Assembly (NCBI RefSeq): GCF_050947335.1
Contig: NW_027473327.1
Coordinates: forward strand, 2,046,001-2,110,000
Direction: 5' to 3'
Length of the DNA: 64,000 nt
DNA from: Megachile rotundata
Taxonomy: Eukaryota > Arthropoda > Insecta > Hymenoptera > Megachilidae
The position numbers were made by a program, and so were the translations under genes. This document shows positions 42,896-57,300 of this stretch, piece by piece; the first letter of the stretch is position 1; the number at the start of each line of letters is the position of its first letter. The notes beneath the pieces are model-generated. The model had not been told where the DNA came from. It searched no databases and saw only the letters and a list, made by a program, of their open reading frames with translations.

Positions 42896-43410
42896 TTGTG
42901 ATTGTATGATTGTGATTGTATGATTGTCATTGTATGATTGTGATTGTATGATTGTGATAGTATGATTGTGATTGTATGATTGTGATTGTATGACTGTGAT
43001 TGTATGATTGTGACTGTATGATTGTGATTGTATGATTGTGATAGTATGATTGTGATTGTATGATTGTGATTGTATGACTGTGATTGTATGATTGTGATTG
43101 TGCGATTGTGATTGTACGATTGTGATTGTACGATTGTGATTGTATGATTGTGATTGTATGATTATGATGGAATGATTGTGATTGCATGATTGTGATTGTA
43201 TGATTGTGAATGCATGATTTTGAATGTAGGATTGTGATTGTAAGATTGTGATTGTATGACTGTGATTGTATGATTGCGATTGTATGATTGTGATTGTATG
43301 ATTATGATTGTATAATTGTGATTGTATGATTATATTTGGGAGATTGTATTTTGGAGATTGTAATTGTATCATTGCGATTGTATGATTGTGATTGTATGAT
43401 TGTGATTGTA

Positions 43411-45234
43411 TGATTGTATTTGGGAGATTGTGATTGTATGATTGCGATTGTATGATTGTGATTGCGTGATTGTGATTGTATGATTGCGATTGTATGATTG
43501 TGATTGTATGGTTGTGATTGTATGATTGTGATGGTATGATTGTGATTGTATGATTGCGATAGTATGATTGTGATTGTATGATTGTGATTGTATGATTGTG
43601 ACTGTATGATTGTGATTGTATGATTGTGATTGCGTGATTGTGATTGTATGATTGTGATTGCGTGATTGTGATTGTATGATTGCGATTGTATGATTGCGAT
43701 TGTATGATTGTGATTGTATGATTGTGATAGTATGATTGTGATAGTATGACTGTGATTGTATGACTGTGATTGTATGATTGTGATTGTATGATTGTGATTG
43801 TCTGATTGTGGTTGTATGATTGTGATTGTATGATTGTGATTGTATGATTGTGATTGTATGACTGTGATTGTATGATTGTGATTGTGTGATTGCGATTGTA
43901 TGATTGCGATTGTATGATTGTGATTGTATGATTGTGATTGTATGATTGTGATTGTATGACTGTGATTGTATGATTGTGATTGTATGATTGTGATTGTATG
44001 ATTAGGATTGTGTGATTGTGATAGTGTGATTGTGATTGTATGATTGCGATAGTATGATTGTGATTGTATGATTGTGATTTTGTGATTGCGATTGTATGAT
44101 TGCGATTGTATGATTGTGATTGTATGATTGTGATTGTATGATTGTGATTGTATGACTGTGATTGTATGATTGTGATTGTATGATTGTGATTGTATGATTG
44201 TGATTGTATGATTGTGATTGTATGATTGTGATTGTATGATTGTGATTGTATGATTGTGATTGTATGATTGTACTTGGGAGATTGTATTTTGGAGATTGTA
44301 ATTGTATGATTGCGATTGTATGATTATGATTGTATGATTGTGATAGTATGATTGTGATTGTAAGATTGTGATTGCATGACTGTGATTGTATGATTGTGAT
44401 TGTATGATTGTGATTGTATGATTAGGATTGTATGATTGTGATAGTATGATTGTGATTGTATGATTGTGATTGTATGATTGTATTTGGGAGATTGTATTTT
44501 GGAGATTGTAATTGTATGATTGCGATTGTATGATTGTGATTGTATGATTGTGATTGTATGATTGTGATCGTATGATTGTGATCGTATGATTCTGATTGTA
44601 TGATTATGATTGTATGGTTGTGATTGTATGATTGTGATTGTATGATTGTAATTGTATCATTATGATTGTATGATTGTGATTGTATGATTGTGATGATTTG
44701 ATTGTGATTGTATGATTGCGATATTATGATTGTGATTGTATGATTGTGATTGTATGATTGTGGTTGTATGATTGTGATTGTATGATTGTATTTGGGAGAT
44801 TGTGATTGTATGATTGCGATTGTATGATTGTGATTGCGTGATTGTGATTGTATGATTGCGATTGTATGATTGTGATTGTATGGTTGTGATTGTATGATTG
44901 TGATGGTATGATTGTGATTGTATGATTGCGATAGTATGATTGTGATTGTATGATTGTGATTGTATGATTGTGATTGTATGATTGTGATTGTATGATTGTG
45001 ATTGTATGACTGTGATTGTATGATTGTGATTGTGCGATTGTGATTGTACGATTGTGATTGTACGATTGTGATTGTATGATTGTGATTGTATGATTACGAT
45101 TGTATGATTGTGATTGTATGATTGTGATTGTATGATTGTGATGATTTGATTGTGATTGTATGATTGCGATAGTATGATTGTGATTGTATGATTGTGATTT
45201 TGTGATTGCGATTGTATGATTGCGATTGTATGAT
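43411..45234 (+). repeat. Satellite stretch between D copy 2 and segment F2
   Basis: Solo TTTGGGAG at 43413 and 44785, blocks at 44267 (private TACTTGGG) and 44477, TCTGATTGTGG near 43,801, GATCG pairs near 44,570 and GATGATTTG near 44,691 and 45,143. It looks like partial F-type segments joined at whole-unit junctions. No gene is visible. Confidence 0.77.
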
Positions 45235-46530
45235 TGTGATTGTATGGTTGTGATTGTATGATTGTGATTGTATGATTGTAATTGTATGATTATGATTGTA
45301 TGATTGTGATTGTATGATTGTGATGATTTGATTGTGATTGTATGATTGCGATATTATGATTGTGATTGTATGATTGTGATTGTATGATTGTGGTTGTATG
45401 ATTGCGATTGTATGATTGTGATTGCGTGATTGTGATTGTATGATTGCGATTGTATGATTGTGATTGTATGGTTGTGATTGTATGATTGTGATGGTATGAT
45501 TGTGATTGTATGATTGCGATAGTATGATTGTGATTGTATGATTGTGATTGTATGATTGTGACTGTATGATTGTGATTGTATGATTGTGATTGCATGATTG
45601 TGATTGTATGATTGAAATTGTATGATTGTGATGGTTTGATTGTGATTGTATGATTGCGATATTATGATTGTGATTGTATGATTGTGGTTGTATGATAGGG
45701 ATTGTATGACTGTGATTGTATGACTGTGATTGTATGATTGCGATTGTATGATTGTGATTGTCTGATTGTGGTTGTATGATTGTGATTGTATGATTGTGAT
45801 TGTATGATTGTGATTGTATGACTGTGATTGTATGATTGTGATTGTGTGATTGCGATTGTATGATTGCGATTGTATGATTGCGATTGTATGATTGCGATTG
45901 TATGATTGTGATTGTATGACTGTGATTGTATGATTGTGATTGTATGATTGTGATTGTATGATTAGGATTGTGTGATTGTGATAGTGTGATTGTGATTGTA
46001 TGATTGTGATTGTATGATTGTGATTGTCTGATTGTGGTTGTATGATTGTGATTGTATGATTGTGATTGTATGATTGTGATTGTATGATTGTGATTGTGTG
46101 ATTGCGATTGTATGATTGCGATTGTATGATTGCGATTGTATGATTGTGATTGTATGATTGTGATTGTATGACTGTGATTGTATGACTGTGATTGTATGAT
46201 TGTGATTGTATGATTGTGATTGTATGATTAGGTTTGTGTGATTGTGATAGTATGATTGTGATTGTATGATTGTGATTGTATGATTGTGATTGTATGATTG
46301 TGATTGTATGATTGTGATTGTATGATTGTGTTTGTATGATTGTATTTGGGAGATTGTATTTTGGAGATTGTAATTGTATGATTGCGATTGTATGATTGTG
46401 ATTGTATGATTGTGATTGTATGATTGTGATTGTATGATTGTGATTGTATGATTGTGATTGTATGACTGTGATTGTATGATTGTGATTGTGCGATTGTGAT
46501 TGTACGATTGTGATTGTACGATTGTAATTG
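45235..46530 (+). repeat. Higher-order segment F2
   Basis: Same order as F1 (offset 40,226 bp) and F3. It shares the private GAAATTG monomer near 45,613 with F3 (near 53,403), where F1 has GAGATTG. It lacks the solo TTTGGGAG expected after GATGATTTG, having lost three units there, so its QSQS-type open run is 101 codons against 115 elsewhere. A private ATAGGG occurs near 45,697. Confidence 0.82.
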
Positions 46531-49500
46531 TATGATTATGATTGTATGATTGTGATTGTATGATTGTGATGATTTGATTGTGATTGTATGATTGCGATAT
46601 TATGATTGTGATTGTATGATTGTGATTGTATGATTGTGGTTGTATGATTGTGATTGTATGATTGTATTTGGGAAATTGTGATTGTATGATTGCGATTGTA
46701 TGATTGTGATTGCGTGATTGTGATTGTATGATTGTGGTTGTATGATTGTGATTGTATGATTGTGATTGTATGATTGTGATTGTATGACTGTGATTGTATG
46801 ATTGTGATTGTGTGATTGCGATTGTATGATTGCGATTGTATGATTGCGATTGTATGATTGTGATTGTATGATTGTGATTGTATGACTGTGATTGTATGAT
46901 TGTGATTGTATGATTGTGATTGTATGATTAGGTTTGTGTGATTGTGATAGTATGATTGTGATTGTATGATTGTGATTGTATGATTGTGATTGTATGATTG
47001 TGATTGTATGATTGTGTTTGTATGATTGTATTTGGGAGATTGTATTTTGGAGATTGTAATTGTATGATTGCGATTGTATGATTGTGATTGTATGATTGTG
47101 ATTGTATGATTGTGATTGTATGACTGTGATTGTATGATTGTGATTGTGCGATTGTGATTGTACGATTGTGATTGTACGATTGTGATTGTATGATTGTGAT
47201 TGTATGATTACGATTGTATGATTGTGATTGTATGATTGTGATGATTTGATTGTGATTGTATGATTGCGATATTATGGTTGTGATTGTATGATTGCGATAG
47301 TATGATTGTGATTGTATGATTGTGATTGTATGATTGTAACTGTATGATTGTGATTGTATGATTGTGATTGCATGATTGTGATTGTATGATTGAGATTGTA
47401 TGATTGTGATGGTTTGATTGTGATTGTATGATTGCGATATTATGATTGTGATTGTATGATTGTGGTTGTATGATAGTGATTGTATGATTGTATTTGGGAG
47501 ATTGTGATTGTATGATTGCGATTGTATGATTGTGATTGCGTGATTGTGATTGTATGATTGCGATTGTATGATTGTGATTGCGTGATTGTGATTGTATGAT
47601 TGCGATTGTATGATTGTGATTGTATGATTGTGATTGTACGATTGTGATAGTATGATTGTGATAGTATGACTGTGATTGTATGACTGTGATTGTATGATTG
47701 TGATTGTATGATTGTGATTGTCTGATTGTGGTTGTATGATTGTGATTGTATGATTGTGATTGTATGATTGTGATTGTATGACTGTGATTGTATGATTGTG
47801 ATTGTGTGATTGCGATTGTATGATTGCGATTGTAGGATTGTGATTGTATGATTGTGATTGTATGATTGTGATTGTATGACTGTGATTGTATGATTGTGAT
47901 TGTATGATTGTGATTGTATGATTAGGATTGTGTGATTGTGATAGTGTGATTGTGATTGTATGATTGCGATAGTATGATTGTGATTGTATGATTGTGATTT
48001 TGTGATTGCGATTGTATGATTGCGATTGTATGATTGTGATTGTATGATTGTGATTGTATGATTGTGATTGTATGACTGTGATTGTATGATTGTGATTGTA
48101 TGATTGTGATTGTATGATTGTGATTGTATGATTGTGATTGTATGATTGTGATTGTATGATTGTGATTGTATGATTGTGATTGTATGATTGTATTTGGGAG
48201 ATTGTATTTTGGAGATTGTAAATGTATGATTGCGATTGTATGATTATGATTGTATGATTGTGATAGTATGATTGTGATTGTAAGATTGTGATTGCATGAC
48301 TGTGATTGTATGATTGTGATTGTATGATTGTGATTGTATGATTAGTATTGTATGATTGTGATAGTATGATTGTGATTGTATGATTGTGATTGTATGATTG
48401 TATTTGGGAGATTGTATTTTGGAGATTGTAATTGTATGATTGCGATTGCATGATTGTGATTGTATGATTGTGATTGTATGATTGTGATCGTATGATTGTG
48501 ATCGTATGATTCTGATTGTATGATTGTGATTGTATGGTTGCGATTGTATGATTGTGATTGTAATTGTATGATTATGATTGTATGATTGTGATTGTATGAT
48601 TGTGATGATTTGATTGTGATTGTATGATTGCGATATTATGATTGTGATTGTATGATTGTGATTGTATGATTGTGGTTGTATGATTGTGATTGTATGATTG
48701 TATTTGGGAGATTGTGATTGTATGATTGCGATTGTATGATTGTGATTGCGTGATTGTGATTGTATGATTGTGATTGTATGATTGTGATTGTATGATTGTG
48801 ATTGTCTGATTGTGGTTGTATGATTGTGATTGTATGATTGTGATTGTATGATTGTGATTGTATGACTGTGATTGTATGATTGTGATTGTATGATTGTGAT
48901 TGTATGATTGTGATTGTATGATTGTATTTGGGAGATTGTATTTTGGAGATTGTAATTGTATGATTGCGATTGTATGATTGTGATTGTATGATTGTGATTG
49001 CGTGATTGTGATTGTATGATTGCGATTGTATGATTGTGATTGTATGATTGTGATTGTATGATTGTGATAGTATGATTGTGATAGTATGACTGTGATTGTA
49101 TGCCTGTGATTGTATGATTGTGATTGTATGATTGTGATTGTCTGATTGTGGTTGTATGATTGTGATTGTATGATTGTGATTGTATGATTGTGATTGTATG
49201 ACTGTGATTGTATGATTGTGATTGTATGATTGTGATTGTATGATTGTGATTGTATGATTGTGATTGTACGATTGTGATTGTATGATTGTGATTGTATGAT
49301 TGTATTTGGGAGATTGTATTTTGGAGATTGTAATTGTATGATTGCGATTGTATGATTATGATTGTATGATTGTGATAGTATGATTGTGATTGTAAGATTG
49401 TGATTGCATGACTGTGATTGTATGATTGTGATTGTATGATTGTGATTGTATGATTAGGATTGTATGATTGTGATAGTATGATTGTGATTGTATGATTGTG

Positions 49501-52500
49501 ATTGTATGATTGTGATTGTATGATTGTATTTGGGAGATTGTATTTTGGAGATTGTAATTGTATGATTGCGATTGCATGATTGTGATTGTATGATTGTGAT
49601 TGTATGATTGTGATTGTATGATTGTGATCGTATGATTGTGATCGTATGATTCTGATTGTATGATTGTGATTGTATGGTTGTGATTGTATGATTGTGATTG
49701 TATGATTGTAATTGTATGATTATGATTGTATGATTGTGATTGTATGATTGTGATGATTTGATTGTGATTGTATGATTGCGATACTATGATTGTGATTGTA
49801 TGATTGTGATTGTATGATTGTGGTTGTATGATTGTGATTGTATGATTGTATTTGGGAGATTGTATTCTGGAGATTGTAATTGTATGATTGCGATTGTATG
49901 ATTATGATTGTATGATTGTGATAGTATGATTGTGATTGTAAGATTGTGATTGCATGACTGTGATTGTATGATTGTGATTGTATGATTGTGATTGTATGAT
50001 TAGGATTGTGTGATTGTGATAGTGTGATTGTGATTGTATGATTGCGATAGTATGATTGTGATTGTATGATTGTGATTTTGTGATTGCGATTGTATGATTG
50101 CGATTGTATGATTGTGATTGTATGACTGTGATTGTATGATTGTGATTGTATGATTGTGATTGTATGATTGTGATTGTATGATTGTGATTGTATGATTGTG
50201 ATTGTATGATTGTGATTGTATGATTGTATTTGGGAGATTGTATTTTGGAGATTGTAATTGTATGATTGCGATTGTATGATTATGATTGTATGATTGTGAT
50301 AGTATGATTGTGATTGTAAGATTGTGATTGCATGACTGTGATTGTATGATTGTGATTGTATGATTGTGATTGTATGATTAGGATTGTATGATTGTGATAG
50401 TATGATTGTGATTGTATGATTGTGATTGTATGATTGTATTTGGGAGATTGTATTTTGGAGATTGTAATTGTATGATTGCGATTGCATGATTGTGATTGTA
50501 TGATTGTGATTGTATGATTGTGATTGTATGATTGTGATCGTATGATTGTGATCGTATGATTCTGATTGTATGATTGTGATTGTATGGTTGTGATTGTATG
50601 ATTGTGATTGTATGATTGTAATTGTATGATTATGATTGTATGATTGTGATTGTATGATTGTGATGATTTGATTGTGATTGTATGATTGCGATATTATGAT
50701 TGTGATTGTATGATTGTGATTGTATGATTGTGGTTGTATGATTGTGATTGTATGATTGTATTTGGGAGATTGTGATTGTATGATTGCGATTGTATGATTG
50801 TGATTGCGTGATTGTGATTGTATGATTGTGGTTGTATGATTGTGATTGTATGATTGTGATTGTATGATTGTGATTGTATGACTGTGATTGTATGATTGTG
50901 ATTGTGTGATTGCGATTGTATGATTGCGATTGTATGATTGCGATTGTATGATTGTGATTGTATGATTGTGATTGTATGACTGTGATTGTATGATTGTGAT
51001 TGTATGATTGTGATTGTATGATTAGGTTTGTGTGATTGTGATAGTATGATTGTGATTGTATGATTGTGATTGTATGATTGTGATTGTATGATTGTGATTG
51101 TATGATTGTGATTGTATGATTGTGTTTGTATGATTGTATTTGGGAGATTGTATTTTGGAGATTGTAATTGTATGATTGCGATTGTATGATTGTGATTGTA
51201 TGATTGTGATTGTATGATTGTGATTGTATGATTGTGATTGTATGATTGTGATTGTATGACTGTGATTGTATGATTGTGATTGTGCGATTGTGATTGTACG
51301 ATTGTGATTGTACGATTGTGATTGTATGATTGTGATTGTATGATTACGATTGTATGATTGTGATTGTATGATTGTGATGATTTGATTGTGATTGTATGAT
51401 TGTGATTGTATGACTGTGATTGTATGATTGTGATTGTATGATTGTGATTGTATGATTGTGATTGTATGATTGTGATTGTATGACTGTGATTGTATGATTG
51501 TGATTGTGCGATTGTGATTGTACGATTGTGATTGTACGATTGTGATTGTATGATTGTGATTGTATGATTACGATTGTATGATTGTGATTGTATGATTGTG
51601 ATGATTTGATTGTGATTGTATGATTGCGATATTATGATTGTGATTGTATGATTGTGATTGTATGATTGTGGTTGTATGATTGTGATTGTATGATTGTATT
51701 TGGGAGATTGTGATTGTATGATTGCGATTGTATGATTGTGATTGCGTGATTGTGATTGTATGATTGCGATTGTATGATTGTGATTGTATGGTTGTGATTG
51801 TATGATTGTGATGGTATGATTGTGATTGTATGATTGCGATAGTATGATTGTGATTGTATGATTGTGATTGTATGATTGTGACTGTATGATTGTGATTGTA
51901 TGATTGTGATTGCATGATTGTGATTGTATGATTGCGATATTATGATTGTGATTGTATGATTGTGGTTGTATGATAGTGATTGTATGATTGCGATTGTATG
52001 ATTGTGATTGCGTGATTGTGATTGTATGATTGCGATTGTATGATTGTGATTGCGTGATTGTGATTGTATGATTGCGATTGTATGATTGTGATTGTATGAT
52101 TGTGATTGTATGATTGTGATAGTATGATTGTGATAGTATGACTGTGATTGTATGACTGTGATTGTATGATTGTGATTGTATGATTGTGATTGTCTGATTG
52201 TGGTTGTATGATTGTGATTGTATGATTGTGATTGTATGATTGTGATTGTATGACTGTGATTGTATGATTGTGATTGTGTGATTGCGATTGTATGATTGCG
52301 ATTGTAGGATTGTGATTGTATGATTGTGATTGTATGATTGTGATTGTATGACTGTGATTGTATGATTGTGATTGTATGATTGTGATTGTATGATTAGGAT
52401 TGTGTGATTGTGATAGTGTGATTGTGATTGTATGATTGCGATAGTATGATTGTGATTGTATGATTGTGATTTTGTGATTGCGATTGTATGATTGCGATTG

Positions 52501-52935
52501 TATGATTGTGATTGAATGATTGTGATTGTATGATTGTGATTGTATGACTGTGATTGTATGATTGTGATTGTATGATTGTGATTGTATGATTGTGATTGTA
52601 TGATTGTGATTGTATGATTGTGATTGTATGATTGTGATTGTATGATTGTATTTGGGAGATTGTATTTTGGAGATTGTAAATGTATGATTGCGATTGTATG
52701 ATTATGATTGTATGATTGTGATAGTATGATTGTGATTGTAAGATTGTGATTGCATGACTGTGATTGTATGATTGTGATTGTATGATTGTGATTGTATGAT
52801 TAGGATTGTATGATTGTGATAGTATGATTGTGATTGTATGATTGTGATTGTATGATTGTATTTGGGAGATTGTATTTTGGAGATTGTAATTGTATGATTG
52901 CGATTGCATGATTGTGATTGTATGATTGTGATTGT
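46531..52935 (+). repeat. GATGATTTG-type segment region, left part
   Basis: This has repeated runs of GATGATTTG, GCGATATTATG, solo TTTGGGAG, GCGTG, GATGG, GCGATAG and GACTG, with solos at 46661, 47487, 48697, 50755 and 51693 and GATGATTTG near 46,568, 47,238, 48,603, 49,750, 50,660, 51,371 and 51,601. They alternate with blocks at 47025, 48187, 48397, 48921, 49299, 49523, 49845 (with TATTCTGG), 50223, 50433, 51133, 52645 and 52855. Doubled blocks about 210 bp apart (48187/48397, 50223/50433, 52645/52855) mark one common sub-arrangement. No gene is visible. Confidence 0.8.
48551..48570 (+). repeat. 20-bp monomer: third register step (+6, or -8, bp)
   Basis: The unit reads ATTGTG, ATTGTA, ATTGTATG. 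Other copies here have ATTGTGATTGTATG followed by ATTGTAATTGTATG, so the simplest reading is loss of one 8-bp half-unit. Monomer starts change from 13 to 5 modulo 14 and stay there to the window end. Confidence 0.93.
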
Positions 52936-54300
52936 ATGATCGTGATCGTATGATTGTGATCGTATGATTCTGATTGTATGATTGTGATTGTATGGTTGTG
53001 ATTGTATGATTGTGATTGTATGATTGTAATTGTATGATTATGATTGTATGATTGTGATTGTATGATTGTGATGATTTGATTGTGATTGTATGATTGCGAT
53101 ATTATGATTGTGATTGTATGATTGTGATTGTATGATTGTGGTTGTATGATTGTGATTGTATGATTGTATTTGGGAGATTGTGATTGTATGATTGCGATTG
53201 TATGATTGTGATTGCGTGATTGTGATTGTATGATTGCGATTGTATGATTGTGATTGTATGGTTGTGATTGTATGATTGTGATGGTATGATTGTGATTGTA
53301 TGATTGCGATAGTATGATTGTGATTGTGTGATTGTGATTGTATTATTGCGACTGTATGATTGTGATTGTATGATTGTGATTGCATGATTGTGATTGTATG
53401 ATTGAAATTGTATGATTGTGATGGTTTGATTGTGATTGTATGATTGCGATATTATGATTGTGATTGTATGATTGTGGTTGTATGATAGTGATTGTATGAC
53501 TGTGATTGTATGACTGTGATTGTATGATTGCGATTGTATGATTGTGATTGTCTGATTGTGGTTGTATGATTGTGATTGTATGATTGTGATTGTATGATTG
53601 TGATTGTATGACTGTGATTGTATGATTGTGATTGTGTGATTGCGATTGTATGATTGCGATTGTATGATTGCGATTGTATGATTGTGATTGTATGATTGTG
53701 ATTGTATGACTGTGATTGTATGATTGTGATTGTATGATTGTGATTGTATGATTAGGATTGTGTGATTGTGATAGTGTGATTGTGATTGTATGATTGTGAT
53801 TGTATGATTGTGATTGTCTGATTGTGGTTGTATGATTGTGATTGTATGATTGTGATTGTATGATTGTGATTGTATGACTGTGATTGTATGATTGTGATTG
53901 TGTGATTGCGATTGTATGATTGCGATTGTATGATTGCGATTGTATGATTGTGATTGTATGATTGTGATTGTATGACTGTGATTGTATGATTGTGATTGTA
54001 TGATTGTGATTGTATGATTAGGTTTGTGTGATTGTGATAGTATGAATGTGATTGTATGATTGTGATTGTATGATTGTGATTGTATGATTGTGATTGTATG
54101 ATTGTGATTGTATGATTGTGATTGTATGATTGTATTTGGGAGATTGTATTTTGGAGATTGTAATTGTATGATTGCGATTGTATGATTGTGATCGTATGAT
54201 TGTGATTGTATGATTGTGATTGTATGATTGTGATTGTATGACTGTGATTGTATGATTGTGATTGTGCGATTGTGATTGTACGATTGTGATTGTACGATTG
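52936..54300 (+). repeat. Higher-order segment F3
   Basis: Closest relative of F2 (offset 7,790 bp, that is 556 units plus the 6-bp step), sharing GAAATTG. It keeps the solo TTTGGGAG at 53163 and the 266-bp TCTGATTGTGG pair (53551/53817). Private variants are TATTATTGCGACTG near 53,341, shared with the segment near 56,010, and CGTGATCG near 52,940. Confidence 0.82.
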
Positions 54301-57300
54301 TGATTGTATGATTGTGATTGTATGATTACGACTGTATGATTGTGATTGTATGATTGTGATGATTTGATTGTGATTGTATGATTGCGATATTATGATTGTG
54401 ATTGTATGATTGTGATTGTATGATTGTGGTTGTATGATTGTGTTTGAATGATTGTATTTGGGAGATTGTGATTGTATGATTGGGATTGTATGATTGTGAT
54501 TGCGTGATTGTGATTGTATGATTGCGATTGTATGATTGTGATTGTATGGTTGTGATTGTATGATTGTGATGGTATGATTGTGATTGTATGATTGCGATAG
54601 TATGATTGTGATTGTATGATTGTGATTGTATGATTGTGACTGTATGATTGTGATTGTATGTTTGTGATTGCATGATTGTGATTGTATGATTGAGATTGTA
54701 TGATTGTGATGGTTTGATTGTGATTGTATGATTGCGATATTATGATTGTGATTGTATGATTGTGGTTGTATGATAGTGATTGTATGATTGTATTTGGGAG
54801 ATTGTGATTGTATGATTGCGATTGTATGATTGTGATTGCGTGATTGTGATTGTATGATTGCGATTGTATGATTGTGATTGTATGGTTGTGATTGTATGAT
54901 TGTGATGGTATGATTGTGATTGTATGATTGCGATAGTATGACTGTGATTGTATGATTGTGATTGTATGATTGTGATTGTCTGATTGTGGTTGTATGATTG
55001 TGATTGTATGATTGTGATTGTATGATTGTGATTGTATGACTGTGATTGTATGATTGTGATTGTGTGATTGCGATTGTATGATTGCGATTGTATGATTGTG
55101 ATTGTATGATTGTGATTGTATGATTGTGATTGTATGACTGTGATTGTATGATTGTGATTGTATGATTGTGATTGTATGATTAGGATTGTGTGATTGTGAT
55201 AGTGTGATTGTGATTGTATGATTGTGATTGTATGATTGTGATTGGTTGATTGTAATTGTATGATTGCGATTGTATGATTGTGATTGTATGATTGTGATTG
55301 TATGATTGTGATAGTATGATTGTGATTGTATGACTGTGATTGTATGATTGTGATTGTGCGATTGTGATTGTACGATTGTGATTGTACGATTGTGATTGTG
55401 TGATTGTGATTGTATGATTGTGATTGTATGATTGTGATTGTATGATTGTATTTGGGAGATTGTATTTTGGAGATTGTAATTGTATGATTGTGATTGTATG
55501 ATTATGATTGTATGATTGTGATAGTATGATTGTGATTGTAAGATTGTGATTGCATGACTGTGATTGTATGATTGTGATTGTATGATTGTGATTGTATGAT
55601 TAGGATTGTATGATTGTGATAGTATGATTGTGATTGTATGATTGTGATTGTATGATTGTGATTGTATGGTTGTGACTGTATGATTGTGATTGTATGATTG
55701 TAATTGTATGATTATGATTGTATGATTGTGATTGTATGATTGTGATGATTTGATTGTGATTGTATGATTGCGATATTATGATTGTGATTGTATGATTGTG
55801 ATTGTATGATTGTGGTTGTATGATTGTGATTGTATGATTGTATTTGGGAGATTGTGATTGTATGATTGCGATTGTATGATTGTGATTGCGTGATTGTGAT
55901 TGTATGATTGCGATTGTATGATTGTGATTGTATGGTTGTGATTGTATGATTGTGATGGTATGATTGTGATTGTATGATTGCGATAGTATGATTGTGATTG
56001 TGTGATTGTGATTGTATTATTGCGACTGTATGATTGTGATTGTATGATTGTGATTGTCTGATTGTGGTTGTATGATTGTGATTGTATGATTGTGATTGTA
56101 TGACTGTGATTGTATGATTGTGATTGTGTGATTGCGATTGTATGATTGCGATTGTATGATTGCGATTGTATGATTGCGATTGTATGATTGTGATTGTATG
56201 ACTGTGATTGTATGATTGTGATTGTATGATTGTGATTGTATGATTAGGTTTGTGTGATTGTGATAGTATGATTGTGATTGTATGATTGTGATTGTATGAT
56301 TGTGATTGTATGATTGTGATTGTATGATTGTGATTGTATGATTGTATTTGGGAGATTGTATTTTGGAGATTGTAATTGTATGATTGCGATTGTATGATTG
56401 TGATCGTATGATTGTGATTGTATGATTGTGATTGTATGATTGTGATTGTATGACTGTGATTGTATGATTGTGATTGTGCGATTGTGATTGTACGATTGTG
56501 ATTGTACGATTGTGATTGTATGATTGTGATTGTATGATTACGACTGTATGATTGTGATTGTATGATTGTGATGATTTGATTGTGATTGTATGATTGCGAT
56601 ATTATGATTGTGATTGTATGATTGTGATTGTATGATTGTGGTTGTATGATTGTGTTTGTATGATTGTATTTGGGAGATTGTGATTGTATGATTGGGATTG
56701 TATGATTGTGATTGCGTGATTGTGATTGTATGATTGCGATTGTATGATTGTGATTGTATGGTTGTGATTGTATGATTGTGATGGTATGATTGTGATTGTA
56801 TGATTGCGATAGTATGATTGTGATTGTATGATTGTGATTGTATGATTGTGACTGTATGATTGTGATTGTATGTTTGTGATTGCATGATTGTGATTGTATG
56901 ATTGAGATTGTATGATTGTGATGGTTTGATTGTGATTGTATGATTGCGATATTATGATTGTGATTGTATGATTGTGGTTGTATGATAGTGATTGTATGAT
57001 TGTATTTGGGAGATTGTGATTGTATGATTGCGATTGTATGATTGTGATTGCGTGATTGTGATTGTATGATTGCGATTGTATGATTGTGATTGTATGGTTG
57101 TGATTGTATGATTGTGATGGTATGATTGTGATTGTATGATTGCGATAGTATGATTGCGATAGTATGATTGTGATTGTATGATTGTGATTGTATGATTGTG
57201 ATTGTATGATTGTGACTGTATGATTGTGATTGTATGATTGTGATTGCGTGATTGTGATTGTATGATTGTGATTGTGTGATTGTGATTGTATGATTGCGAT

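Larger units (their letters stand above)
38275..43410 (+). repeat. Large duplication D, second copy
   Basis: Counterpart of 28,531-33,055. It holds a C copy (GCTAGTATG at 38911), A-head copy 6 (39919-40794), blocks at 39885, 40753, 41131 and 41719, and E copy 4. It is about 600 bp longer because part of E is duplicated internally. Differences from copy 1 are scattered single substitutions plus whole-unit gains or losses. Confidence 0.86.

Noticed and set aside
3003..43140. GTGCG/TACG/TACG monomer trios as a possible separate element
   Set aside because: They are in register and are substitution variants of the normal 14-mer carried along inside C, E and F segments, so they are part of the higher-order pattern and not an inserted element.
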